From positions 1 through 40,093 of the forward strand of contig NZ_NPEV01000048.1 in assembly GCF_003258835.1 (NCBI RefSeq): DNA of 40,093 nucleotides, read 5' to 3'. The notes under the pieces were generated by a model, which saw only the letters and a list, made by a program, of their open reading frames with translations, ran no database searches and had not been told where the DNA came from. The DNA comes from Rhodobium orientis. GTDB taxonomy: Bacteria > Pseudomonadota > Alphaproteobacteria > Rhizobiales > Rhodobiaceae. Below are positions 25,105 through 32,675 of this stretch, piece after piece. The first letter of the stretch is position 1; every line of letters begins with the position of its first letter. Both the position numbers and the translations under genes were made by a program.

Positions 25105-25869
25105 TCACTGGTCTCCTTCACGGGCGATATGGCCGACGAACGTTTTCGCGCGGTCCGTGGACGGCGCGGCAAAGAACGCATCGGGCGGTGCCGCCTCGAC
25201 AATCTCGCCCGCATCCATGAAGACGACGAGATCGGCGACACGGCTGGCGAACCCCATCTCGTGGGTAACGACGATCATCGACTGGCCGTCGGCGGCGAGG
25301 TCCTCCATGACGTCCAGCACCTCGTGGATCATTTCCGGATCGAGGGCGGAGGTCGGCTCGTCGAACAGCATCACCTCCGGCTCCAGCATCAGGGCGCGGG
25401 CGATCGCCACCCGCTGGCGCTGGCCGCCGGAAAGCTGGCCGGGATATTTCCACGTCTCGGAGGTCAGAAGGACGCGTTCCAGCAGTGGCTTTGCCCGCGC
25501 GATCGCCGAATCCTCCGGCTCGCCGCGGGTGTAGATCGGCCCGAGCGTGAGGTTGTCCATCACCGTCAGATGCGGGAACAGATTGAAGTGCTGGAACACC
25601 ATGCCGGTCGCCCGGCGCACCGCGGCAAGGGCCTCGCCCGACCCGTCCATGACGGTTTTGCCGACGCGCAGCTTGCCTTCCTGAAAGGTCTCCAGGCCGT
25701 TGACGCAGCGGATCAGCGTCGACTTGCCGGAGCCGGACGGGCCGCACAGCACCATCTTCTCGCCGGGCGCGAGCCCCAGCGTGATGTCGCGCAGCACGTG
25801 GTGGCTGCCGAACCATTTGTTGAGGTCGACCATCTCCACCATCGGAGGCGGGGTTGCCGGGGCGCTCAT
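25105..25869 (-). CDS. aapP: General L-amino acid ABC transporter ATP-binding protein
   Basis: A 254-residue ABC ATPase of the polar amino-acid uptake class. Walker A GPSGSGKS is at 43-50, the Q loop is FQHFNLFPHLTVMDN, the signature is LSGGQRQRVAIARAL, Walker B is VMLFDEPTSALDP, and the switch histidine is in VVTHEM. ATG 25869 overlaps the aapM stop (25866-25868) in an ATGA arrangement, implying coupling. It powers the AapQM channel fed by AapJ. Confidence 0.93.
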   Translation of the reverse strand: MSAPATPPPMVEMVDLNKWFGSHHVLRDITLGLAPGEKMVLCGPSGSGKSTLIRCVNGLETFQEGKLRVGKTVMDGSGEALAAVRRATGMVFQHFNLFPHLTVMDNLTLGPIYTRGEPEDSAIARAKPLLERVLLTSETWKYPGQLSGGQRQRVAIARALMLEPEVMLFDEPTSALDPEMIHEVLDVMEDLAADGQSMIVVTHEMGFASRVADLVVFMDAGEIVEAAPPDAFFAAPSTDRAKTFVGHIAREGDQ

Positions 25870-26990
25870 GCCTCCCCCCTTCCGAGCCGCCGCCAGGCGT
25901 TCTTTTCCATCTCCCGGCCGTGGAAGGTCAGCCCGAGGCAGAACACCAGATAGACCATGAAGACGAAGAGATAACCTTCGAGCCCGTAGCGCACCCAGAC
26001 GGGATCCTGCAGCGCCGCCTTGGTCGCGCCGAGCACGTCGAAGAGGCCGAGAATGCTGAAGAAGGTGGTGTTCTTGAAGGCCCGGATGATGTCGTTGAAG
26101 AGCGCCGGCAGGGCAACGGACAGCGCCTGGGGCAGCACGATCTTGCGCATGCGGGTCCAGTACGGCATGCCGAGCGCTTTTGCGGCCTCTTCCTGGCCGG
26201 CCGGAATGGCCTGCAGGCCGCCGCGGATGACCTCCGCGGCATAGGCGGCAAAGAAGATGATCATGCCGATCTCGGCCCTGAGCAGCTTGTCGATATTGAG
26301 TTGCGGCGGCAGGAACAGCGGCAGGATCAGGGCGGCAAAGAACAACACCACCAAGAGCGGAATGCCGCGCACGCCCTCGATGACGGCGACGCAAAGGCCG
26401 GAGATGATGGGAAGGTCGGAGCGTCGCCCGAGGGCGAGGAGGACGGCGAGCGGCACACCGCCGGCGACGGTTCCGGCAAAGACCAGGAAGGTCAGCGGCA
26501 GGCCGCCCCATTCGTCCGTGCTGACGAGGGAAAGGCCGAACACTCCGCCGCGCATCAGGACGACGGTGACGACGGCAACGACCAGCCAGCCCCAGAGCCG
26601 GGCCGCGAGCGGCACCCGGCGCCAGCCGGAGGCGATGCCCCAGCCGATCCACAGCGCAATCGTCACGAACCCTCGCCACTGTTCCTCGAAGGGGTAAGTG
26701 CCGAAAAGGATGACCCGGTATTTTTCCGCAACCACCGCCCAGCAGGCACCGGAGGCGAGCTGGCAGGCCTTGCCCTCGGGCGCCACCCAGACGGCATCGA
26801 CGAGCGCCCATTTGAGGAAGAACCACGCCATCAACAGGAGCGGCAGGCCGATAACGAGCGTCACGACCGTGTCCCAGAGGGACGCGAAATAGCGGGCATG
26901 GAGCCGGGCAAGGATGCCGCGCCGGCCATGCGGCGGCGGCCGGCTGTCGGAGGCCTTGGGAACGGCGAAGGAGGCCGGAACACGATCCAT
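25866..26990 (-). CDS. aapM: General L-amino acid ABC transporter permease
   Basis: A 374-residue inner-membrane permease of the HisM/AapM/BztC group, with an extended N-terminal half as usual for AapM. The EAA loop that contacts the ATPase reads EEAAKALGMPYWTRMRKIV followed by LPQAL. Several hydrophobic segments are clear (for example LWDTVVTLVIGLPLLLMAW, and LLVVLFFAALILPLFLPP). ATG 26990 lies one base past the aapQ stop; an upstream in-frame start is less likely. Confidence 0.92.
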   Translation of the reverse strand: MDRVPASFAVPKASDSRPPPHGRRGILARLHARYFASLWDTVVTLVIGLPLLLMAWFFLKWALVDAVWVAPEGKACQLASGACWAVVAEKYRVILFGTYPFEEQWRGFVTIALWIGWGIASGWRRVPLAARLWGWLVVAVVTVVLMRGGVFGLSLVSTDEWGGLPLTFLVFAGTVAGGVPLAVLLALGRRSDLPIISGLCVAVIEGVRGIPLLVVLFFAALILPLFLPPQLNIDKLLRAEIGMIIFFAAYAAEVIRGGLQAIPAGQEEAAKALGMPYWTRMRKIVLPQALSVALPALFNDIIRAFKNTTFFSILGLFDVLGATKAALQDPVWVRYGLEGYLFVFMVYLVFCLGLTFHGREMEKNAWRRLGRGEA

Positions 26991-26991
26991 C

Positions 26992-28191
26992 TCAGCGCTC
27001 CGGGATCTGGACATAGTGGTTGGCAAGGTTGCTGAGCGCGCCGACGAAGAGCGAGATCGTGAGATAGACCAGCGCCATGATCGAGAGCACCTCGATGGTC
27101 CGCCCGCTATAGGTCAGGAGCGTGTTGGAGACGCTGAAAAGGTCCGGATAGCCGACGGCGACGGCAAGCGAGCTGTTCTTCAACAGGCTCACATACTGGG
27201 CCGAGAGCGGCGGGATGATCGCCCTCAGCGCCTGCGGGACGATGACCTTGCGGTACATGTCCGCGCCGCCGAGCCCGATCGCCTTTGAGGCCTCCATCTG
27301 GCCGTCTTCGACGCTCCGAAGGCCGCCGCGGACGATCTCGGCGATGAATGCGGCGATGTAGAAGGTGAGCCCGAAATAGATCGCCAGGAATTCCGGCGAC
27401 AGGATCACGCCGCCGCGGAAATTGAAGCCGGCAAGCTCCGGCACCGACCAGGTGGCTGGGGCCCCGAACAGGGCCCAGAGCACGAGCGGAAAGCCGAGGG
27501 GCGGCAGCACCCGCGCCCAGAACGCCCAGCGCCGGCGCTGTCCGGTGCGGCGCCGGCGGTGATCGGCGATGCGCCCGGCGATCAGCGAGGTGACGACGCC
27601 GACGGCGAACGCCAGGAGGCACCACAGGAAGACGTCGATCCGATCCGGCGCCGGCAGGGTGAGCCCGCGGTTGGAGGCAAAGATGCCGAGGCCGAATTCC
27701 CACGAGCCCCGCGGCGCCGGCAGCAGCGTGAAGAAGGTGTACCAGAAGACGATCTGGACGAGCTGCGGGCTGTTGCGGAACAGGAGCACATAGCCGCCGG
27801 CAACGCCGGAGATGAGGCCGTTCTGCGACAGCCGCGCGATGCCGATGGCGCCGCCCAGCACGGTCGCGGAGACGATGCCGAGAAACGACAGCACGACCGT
27901 ATTGCCGATGCCGACGAGGAAGGCCCTCAGATAGGTCTCGCCTTGCGTGAAGGAGAAGAACCCCTCGCCGAGCGGAAACGACGTGCCGGAGAAGAGGAAG
28001 TCGAGGCCCGACGTCATCCCCCGCTCGTCGAGCGCGCGCATGGCGTTGACCCCCATCCAGGCAATCGTCCCGATGACGGCGGCAAGCAGCAGCACCTGCC
28101 AGGCGATGCCCCGCACCCGGGCGCTCCGCCAAAGCGGCGCAGCAGGAGCGGTGTGCCGCTCGGACCGGGATCGGACGACAGAGGATTTCAT
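26992..28191 (-). CDS. aapQ: General L-amino acid ABC transporter permease
   Basis: A 399-residue permease of the AapQ/BztB group, partner of AapM. There is one N-terminal transmembrane helix near 30-50, a periplasmic segment (SGLDFLFSGTSFPLGEG), then the transport domain with YVLLFRNSPQLVQIVFWYTF. The EAA loop is EASKAIGLGGADMYRKVIVP. A basic cytoplasmic loop (HRRRRTGQRRR near 210) splits the membrane part. It follows aapJ after a 141-base gap holding two hairpins. Confidence 0.92.
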   Translation of the reverse strand: MKSSVVRSRSERHTAPAAPLWRSARVRGIAWQVLLLAAVIGTIAWMGVNAMRALDERGMTSGLDFLFSGTSFPLGEGFFSFTQGETYLRAFLVGIGNTVVLSFLGIVSATVLGGAIGIARLSQNGLISGVAGGYVLLFRNSPQLVQIVFWYTFFTLLPAPRGSWEFGLGIFASNRGLTLPAPDRIDVFLWCLLAFAVGVVTSLIAGRIADHRRRRTGQRRRWAFWARVLPPLGFPLVLWALFGAPATWSVPELAGFNFRGGVILSPEFLAIYFGLTFYIAAFIAEIVRGGLRSVEDGQMEASKAIGLGGADMYRKVIVPQALRAIIPPLSAQYVSLLKNSSLAVAVGYPDLFSVSNTLLTYSGRTIEVLSIMALVYLTISLFVGALSNLANHYVQIPER

Positions 28192-28262
28192 GGGATCAGG
28201 TTCAATCGTTCAGCCAGACACCGGAGAGGATATCCCCGGCGAGACGCATGTGGCAGACGAAA

Positions 28263-28281
28263 GGGGCGGCATCCCCGCCCC
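28263..28281 (-). promoter_or_regulatory. Intercistronic hairpin between aapJ and aapQ (distal)
   Basis: GGGGCGG (28263-28269) and CCGCCCC (28275-28281) form a 7-base stem with a 5-base loop. Confidence 0.5.
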
Positions 28282-28291
28282 GTCAAGCAAT

Positions 28292-28316
28292 GGAAGCGGG
28301 GATTGTCCCCGCTTCC
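28292..28316 (-). promoter_or_regulatory. Intercistronic hairpin between aapJ and aapQ (proximal)
   Basis: GGAAGCGGGGA (28292-28302) and TCCCCGCTTCC (28306-28316) are perfect 11-base arms with a TTG loop, 16 bases after the aapJ stop. Such a structure after a binding-protein gene usually keeps its mRNA stable and reduces expression of the permease genes. There is no T tract. Confidence 0.6.
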
Positions 28317-28332
28317 GGATTATTGCGCGCGA

Positions 28333-29358
28333 TCACAGCGGCGGCGAATAGATCAGCCCGCCATCGAAATACTGCGCATTGTAGCCGCGCGGCAGCTTCA
28401 GCGGCGAATCCATGCCGACATTGCGCTCATAGACCTCGCCGTAATTGCCGACCTGCTTGACGACGTTGTAGGCCCAGTCCGGGGTCAGGCCGAGGCCCTT
28501 GCCGCCGGCCTCGTCGACGCCGAGCAGGCGACGCACGGCCGGATCCTGGCTTTCCGCCTTCATCTGGTCGACGTTTTCGGAGGTCACGCCGCTCTCTTCG
28601 GCCTGGAACAGGGTGTAGACCGTCCAGGTGACGATATCGCGCCACTGGGGATCGTCCTGGCGCACCACCGGACCCATCGGGTCCTTGCCGAAGATTTCCG
28701 ACAGGATGACGTAGTCGTCCGGGTTCGGCGCGACCGAGGCGCGGGTCGAGCTGAGGCCGGAGGTCGACTGCACGGCGACGTCGCAGCGGCCGCCGAAGAA
28801 GGCCGTGTTGATCTCCTTCTGGTCCTCAAGGACGACCAGCTTCATGGAGATGTTGTACTTCTTCTGGATGTCGCCGACGACGCGCTCCGAGGTCGAGCTC
28901 GGACGGACGCAGACGCTGGCGCCGTCGAGTTCGGCGACCTTGGTCACGCCGAGGGACTTGGCAAGCATCAGGCCCTGGCCGTCATAGAAGGTCGGCGGCA
29001 TGAAATCGAGGCCGAGGTCGGTGTCGCGCGAGCGCGTCCAGGTGGTGTTGGCGACGGTCATGTCGACCTCGCCGGTCTGCAGCGCGGTGAGCCGCGTCTG
29101 GTTGTTGGTCTTCAGGAACTTGACCTTGTTGGCGTCGCCGAGGACGGCGGCGGCAACGGCGCGGCAGGTATCGACGTCGAGGCCGTGCCAGGCGCCCTTG
29201 CCGTCGACGGAGGAAAAGCCCGGGCGGCTGCCGTTGACGGCGCAGGTGACGACGTCGGCGGCCTTTACGTTCTCAAGGGTGGACGCCGAGGCGACCTGCG
29301 GCAGGGCCACCGCAAGAAGGGCGAGCGCCCCAAGGTGCATGCTGGAGGATAGCTTCAT
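28333..29358 (-). CDS. aapJ: General L-amino acid ABC transporter substrate-binding protein
   Basis: A 341-residue periplasmic receptor with a signal peptide (about 1-25, cleaved near ASAST). Family motifs include CAVNGSRPGFSSVDGKGAWH, the GLDVDTCRAVAAAVLGD segment, and NNQTRLTALQTGEVDMTVAN with the TxxRxxxLxxGxxD pattern of amino-acid-binding proteins. AapJ binds many L-amino acids and hands them to AapQM. Its ATG (29358-29356) overlaps the TGA of the gntR gene by an ATGA junction, and GAAGGAG sits upstream within gntR. Regulator and transporter are therefore translated in tandem. Confidence 0.93.
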   Translation of the reverse strand: MKLSSSMHLGALALLAVALPQVASASTLENVKAADVVTCAVNGSRPGFSSVDGKGAWHGLDVDTCRAVAAAVLGDANKVKFLKTNNQTRLTALQTGEVDMTVANTTWTRSRDTDLGLDFMPPTFYDGQGLMLAKSLGVTKVAELDGASVCVRPSSTSERVVGDIQKKYNISMKLVVLEDQKEINTAFFGGRCDVAVQSTSGLSSTRASVAPNPDDYVILSEIFGKDPMGPVVRQDDPQWRDIVTWTVYTLFQAEESGVTSENVDQMKAESQDPAVRRLLGVDEAGGKGLGLTPDWAYNVVKQVGNYGEVYERNVGMDSPLKLPRGYNAQYFDGGLIYSPPL

Positions 29359-30062
29359 TCTGTAGTCTCCTTCGGTGACTTGTGTTCGGGGCGTTCCCGG
29401 CGGTCCCGCCCCGAGGCGGCCTCCAACTTGATGCGGAGGTCCAGACCGCGATTGAGATGCGCGGCCATCAGTTCGGAAGCATGCTGCGAGTGCCGGTTCT
29501 CGACCGCTTCCAGAATGGCGATGTGTTCCTGCAGCGTTTCGCTGGCCAGGTCATGGTCGTAGTAGCGCGGCAGGTGGAAGACGAGGCGCGAGCGCATCCG
29601 CAAAAGCCGGACGCTTTCGCAAAGGGCGGCGCTGCCGGAGGCATCCATCAAGCGCTCGTGAAAGACGGTGCCCGCGTCGTCGATTTCCCGGGTGGTGAAG
29701 GCGCTGCTGTCCTGGGCCATCATCCGCAGCGTGCTGCCATGGGCCTTCAGGGCCGGCGTTACGCCGTTCTTGGCGGCAAGCTCCGAGCCGAGGCATTCCA
29801 GCGCGGCGCGCACCCGGTAGGTGTCGACGAGGTCATCGCTGGTCAGCTGGCGCACGAAGGTGCCGCGGGCGGGCTTGACCTCGACCACCCCTTCCCGCTC
29901 GAGCTGGCGCAGCGCCTCGCGGACGGGCATCCGGCCCATATCGAGGCGCTCGGCGAGCTTGCGTTCCGAAAGCGGCTTTGCCGGATCGAGCTTGGCCGAG
30001 AAGATCAGATCGATCAGCCGGTGGTAGGCGCGGTCCCGCTCGAATTCGAAAGGATTGTCCAT
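29355..30062 (-). CDS. GntR-family regulator, FCD subfamily (first gene of the aap operon)
   Basis: A 235-residue regulator. The winged helix (about 15-75) contains LSERKLAERLDMGRMPVREA, then VVEVKPARGTFV. The FCD effector domain (about 85-215) has YRVRAALECLGSELAAKNG and FHERLMDASG with histidines near HAILEAVENRHSQHASELMA-type positions, possibly binding a metal and a carboxylate ligand. The ATG at 30062 is the first start before the HTH. It overlaps aapJ by 4 bases, an unusual case of a regulator leading a transporter operon, which suggests autoregulation through the palindrome at 30081-30092. Confidence 0.88.
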   Translation of the reverse strand: MDNPFEFERDRAYHRLIDLIFSAKLDPAKPLSERKLAERLDMGRMPVREALRQLEREGVVEVKPARGTFVRQLTSDDLVDTYRVRAALECLGSELAAKNGVTPALKAHGSTLRMMAQDSSAFTTREIDDAGTVFHERLMDASGSAALCESVRLLRMRSRLVFHLPRYYDHDLASETLQEHIAILEAVENRHSQHASELMAAHLNRGLDLRIKLEAASGRDRRERPEHKSPKETTE

Positions 30063-30080
30063 AGCCGGTATGCTGGCCGA

Positions 30081-30092
30081 CCGGTATACCAA
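30081..30092. promoter_or_regulatory. Candidate GntR operator upstream of the gntR-aap operon
   Basis: CCGGTATACCAA holds the perfect palindrome GGTATACC (30083-30090), 20 bases from the start codon. The form TGGTATACCA/G fits operators of FCD-type GntR proteins. A related CCGGTATG at 30065-30072 may be a second half-site. Confidence 0.55.
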
Positions 30093-30275
30093 TTTCAAGC
30101 ACAAATTTTGAACCCGCCCAAATTTTTGGCGCCGGACGGTTCCAGAAGGTTGGCGAAAGGGGGGCGAACCGACCGGATGCGGCCAGCGGGCACGCGCCGA
30201 ACGCAACCGGCAAGGCCGGTCGGTGACGACGGATCGGCTCCGGCGCAACCATCCGTGCCCCGGAGACTGCAAATG

Positions 30276-30312
30276 CCGGAGCGGAGCGTGTGCGCACACG
30301 CCCCGCTCCCGG
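30276..30312 (-). terminator. Strong hairpin downstream of the lactonase gene
   Basis: CCGGAGCGGAGCGTGTG pairs with CACACGCCCCGCTCCCGG, with two or three mismatches, around a central CG. It is 30 bases past the lactonase stop and separates the sugar cluster from the gntR-aap operon. There is no T tract. Confidence 0.5.
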
Positions 30313-30341
30313 ATTTTCGGAGAGAGAATTAACGCGCGAAC

Positions 30342-31481
30342 TCAGCCCTTCGGCACGAACGCCTTGACGCAGGTCGGGCTGCCGACCGGCAGCCGCCAGC
30401 CGGTGTCGCTGAGAAGGCCCGTTTCCGGATCGATCGCAAGCACCGCAAGGCTGTCGCTCTCCTGATTGGCGACGACCATGTGGCGCCCGCTCGGCGTGAG
30501 GGCGAAGCTGCGCGGGATTTTCCCGCCGCACGGTGTGTGACCAATGGCCTCCAGCGCCCCGCTCTCAAGATCGGCGGAAAAACAGGCGATGCTGTCATGG
30601 CCGCGGTTGGAGCCGTAGAGGAAGCGGCCGTCGGCGCTGATCTGGATATCGGCGCAAAGCGTTTCGCCGGAAAAACCCGCTGGCAGCGTGGAGATTTCCG
30701 AGATGGGACCTTCCAGCCGGCCCGCCTCGCGCCGGTAGACGACGACGGTCGAGGCGAGTTCGGTGATCACGTAGAGATGGTGGCCGTCAGGCGCATAGAG
30801 GAAATGCCGTGGCCCGGCGCCGGGCGGCAGAACCGTCTCCGCATCGGCCGCGGGAGTCAGCGTCCCGGTCGCGCTGTCGAAGGCGTAGTGGAACAGCCGG
30901 TCGCAGCCGAGGTCGGCGACGCTAATGAGGTCGTTCTCCGGCGACGCCACGGTGCTGTGCGGATGGGGAACGCGCTGGCGATCCGGGTTCGGCCCGCTGC
31001 CCTCGTGTTTTACGCTGGCGCTCGCCGGCTGCAGGCCGCCATCCTCGCGCACCGGAAACACGGCCATCGCCTGACCGGGCACCTCATCCGCCATCTCGTG
31101 CGAATAGTTGGTGGCAAGGACGAACCGGCAAGAGCCGTCGAGAGCCAGATGCGCCGTCAGGCTGCCCGGCACGACCTGCTTGTTGATATAGGAGAGCGCG
31201 CCCGTCGCCGGATCGAGCTTGTAGGCCGAGACCAGGCCCTCGTTCCACTCGAAGACCTCGCTGGAGGCAAAGACCCGTCCGGCCTCCGCGTCGACCGCCA
31301 GGAAGGTCGGGTTGTCGATGTCGCCGGTCTCGGACAGTAAGGCCCACTCCCCCGTCTCTTCGTCGAGGCCGAACACCGAGATGCCGTGTCCCGCGGCTCC
31401 ATCGAAATAGGGAATCGGCCGGTTGACGCTGCCGACGGCGAGCCAGCATGTGGCCTTTTCAGGTGCCGGGGTATCAGCCAT
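30342..31481 (-). CDS. Lactonase of the 6-phosphogluconolactonase (YbhE/Pgl, seven-bladed propeller) family
   Basis: A 379-residue beta-propeller protein that would hydrolyse a sugar lactone. Blade motifs such as NPTFLAVDAEAGRVFASSE, GSGPNPDRQRVPHPHST, GPRHFLYAPDGHHLYVITE and NRGHDSIACF are standard for this family. IPRSFALTPSGRHMVVANQE closes the propeller. ATG 31481 overlaps the end of the permease gene by 8 bases. It is the last gene of the sugar ABC operon. The related proteins act on 6-phosphogluconolactone or on other aldonolactones; here the context suggests the lactone of the imported sugar. Confidence 0.8.
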   Translation of the reverse strand: MADTPAPEKATCWLAVGSVNRPIPYFDGAAGHGISVFGLDEETGEWALLSETGDIDNPTFLAVDAEAGRVFASSEVFEWNEGLVSAYKLDPATGALSYINKQVVPGSLTAHLALDGSCRFVLATNYSHEMADEVPGQAMAVFPVREDGGLQPASASVKHEGSGPNPDRQRVPHPHSTVASPENDLISVADLGCDRLFHYAFDSATGTLTPAADAETVLPPGAGPRHFLYAPDGHHLYVITELASTVVVYRREAGRLEGPISEISTLPAGFSGETLCADIQISADGRFLYGSNRGHDSIACFSADLESGALEAIGHTPCGGKIPRSFALTPSGRHMVVANQESDSLAVLAIDPETGLLSDTGWRLPVGSPTCVKAFVPKG

Positions 31482-32670
31482 CGAGCGCAATCCTGCCGCG
31501 GCTGCGGATGTCCGCATAGACGGCTGCCAGGAGGACGAGACCGACGGCGATCGACTGGTAGGCGGAGGGAAGGTTCATCAGGCCCATGCCGTTGCTGAGG
31601 CTTTCCATGAGCACCGCGCCGATGACGGCGCCCGCCACCGTGCCGCGCCCGCCGAGAAGGCTCGTCCCGCCGATCACGGCAGCGGCAATGACGTTGAGTT
31701 CCATGCCCGTGCCGGCGTTGGGAGGCGCGCTGGCGAGCCGGGTGACGAGGACGAGGCCGGCGATACCGTAAAGAAGGCCCATCCCCATGAACACCAGGAA
31801 CGTCTGGGCTGTGATGTTTATGCCGGCAAGCGCCGCCGCCTGGCGGTTGCCGCCGATGGCGTAGAGCCGCCGTCCGAACGCCGTCAGCCGCAGGATGGCA
31901 CCTGCGACGACGATGACGCCGAGGAGGATCAGCACCGGCAGCGGCAGCCCTCGATAGGCGATGGCGACGACCGCCGTCGCCGCGGCCAGGATGCCGATGA
32001 AGACCGCCGGAATAACGATGACGGAGAGCGCCGAGGCGGCGATGCCGGCCGCGCGCTGGGCGTTGTATTCCCTGACCTGCAGCGCGGTCAGCGCGGCCCA
32101 CAGCAGGCCGAGAACGATGGCGCTGACCCAGCCTGGCAGCATCGCATCGGAGATGAACAGGAGATCGGCGTCCGGCGCCATCGTCTCGCTCGAGGTGATG
32201 ACGAGTGCGAGGCCTCTGACGGCAAGGAGGCTGGCCAGTGTGACGATGAAGGCGGGCACCTTCAGGATGGCGATCCAGAAGGCATGCCAGGTGCCCATCA
32301 GGAGGCCCACCGCCAGCGTCACCAGGATCGTCGCCGGCACCGACAGGCCGTAGCGCGACGAGGTCATCGCCGCAATGACGGCGCAGAACGACACCGTCGC
32401 CCCGACCGACAGGTCGATATTGCCGGGCACCATCAACAGGACGGCGCCGGCTGCCAGCATGGCGGTGATCGCCACCTGGCCGCTGAGATTGGTCAGGTTG
32501 CGCGGCGTCAGGAAGATGCCGTTGGTCAGCACCTGGAAGATGAGCCAGACAAGGATGAGGATGGCGATCATGCTGAAGGAGCGCATCTGCGCCCCGGACA
32601 GCGCCCCGATCAGGCCGCGCGCGGGTCCCGGCGTCTTCCCGGTTTCCACGGACGTTTGCGTTTGGCTCAT
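31474..32670 (-). CDS. Sugar ABC transporter permease (RbsC/XylH family)
   Basis: A 398-residue membrane protein with about ten hydrophobic segments. Family marks are AAGAVLLMVPGNIDLSVGAT near residue 75 and IGGTSLLGGRGTVAGAVIGA near 335. The loop region is longer than in ribose RbsC and closer to XylH in length. The ATG at 32670 starts with SQTQTSVETGK and is preceded by GGGGTG. It starts 5 bases past the ATPase stop. It forms the pore for the sugar ABC system encoded with the SBP and ATPase genes. Confidence 0.9.
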   Translation of the reverse strand: MSQTQTSVETGKTPGPARGLIGALSGAQMRSFSMIAILILVWLIFQVLTNGIFLTPRNLTNLSGQVAITAMLAAGAVLLMVPGNIDLSVGATVSFCAVIAAMTSSRYGLSVPATILVTLAVGLLMGTWHAFWIAILKVPAFIVTLASLLAVRGLALVITSSETMAPDADLLFISDAMLPGWVSAIVLGLLWAALTALQVREYNAQRAAGIAASALSVIVIPAVFIGILAAATAVVAIAYRGLPLPVLILLGVIVVAGAILRLTAFGRRLYAIGGNRQAAALAGINITAQTFLVFMGMGLLYGIAGLVLVTRLASAPPNAGTGMELNVIAAAVIGGTSLLGGRGTVAGAVIGAVLMESLSNGMGLMNLPSAYQSIAVGLVLLAAVYADIRSRGRIALDG

Positions 32671-32675
32671 GGCAT

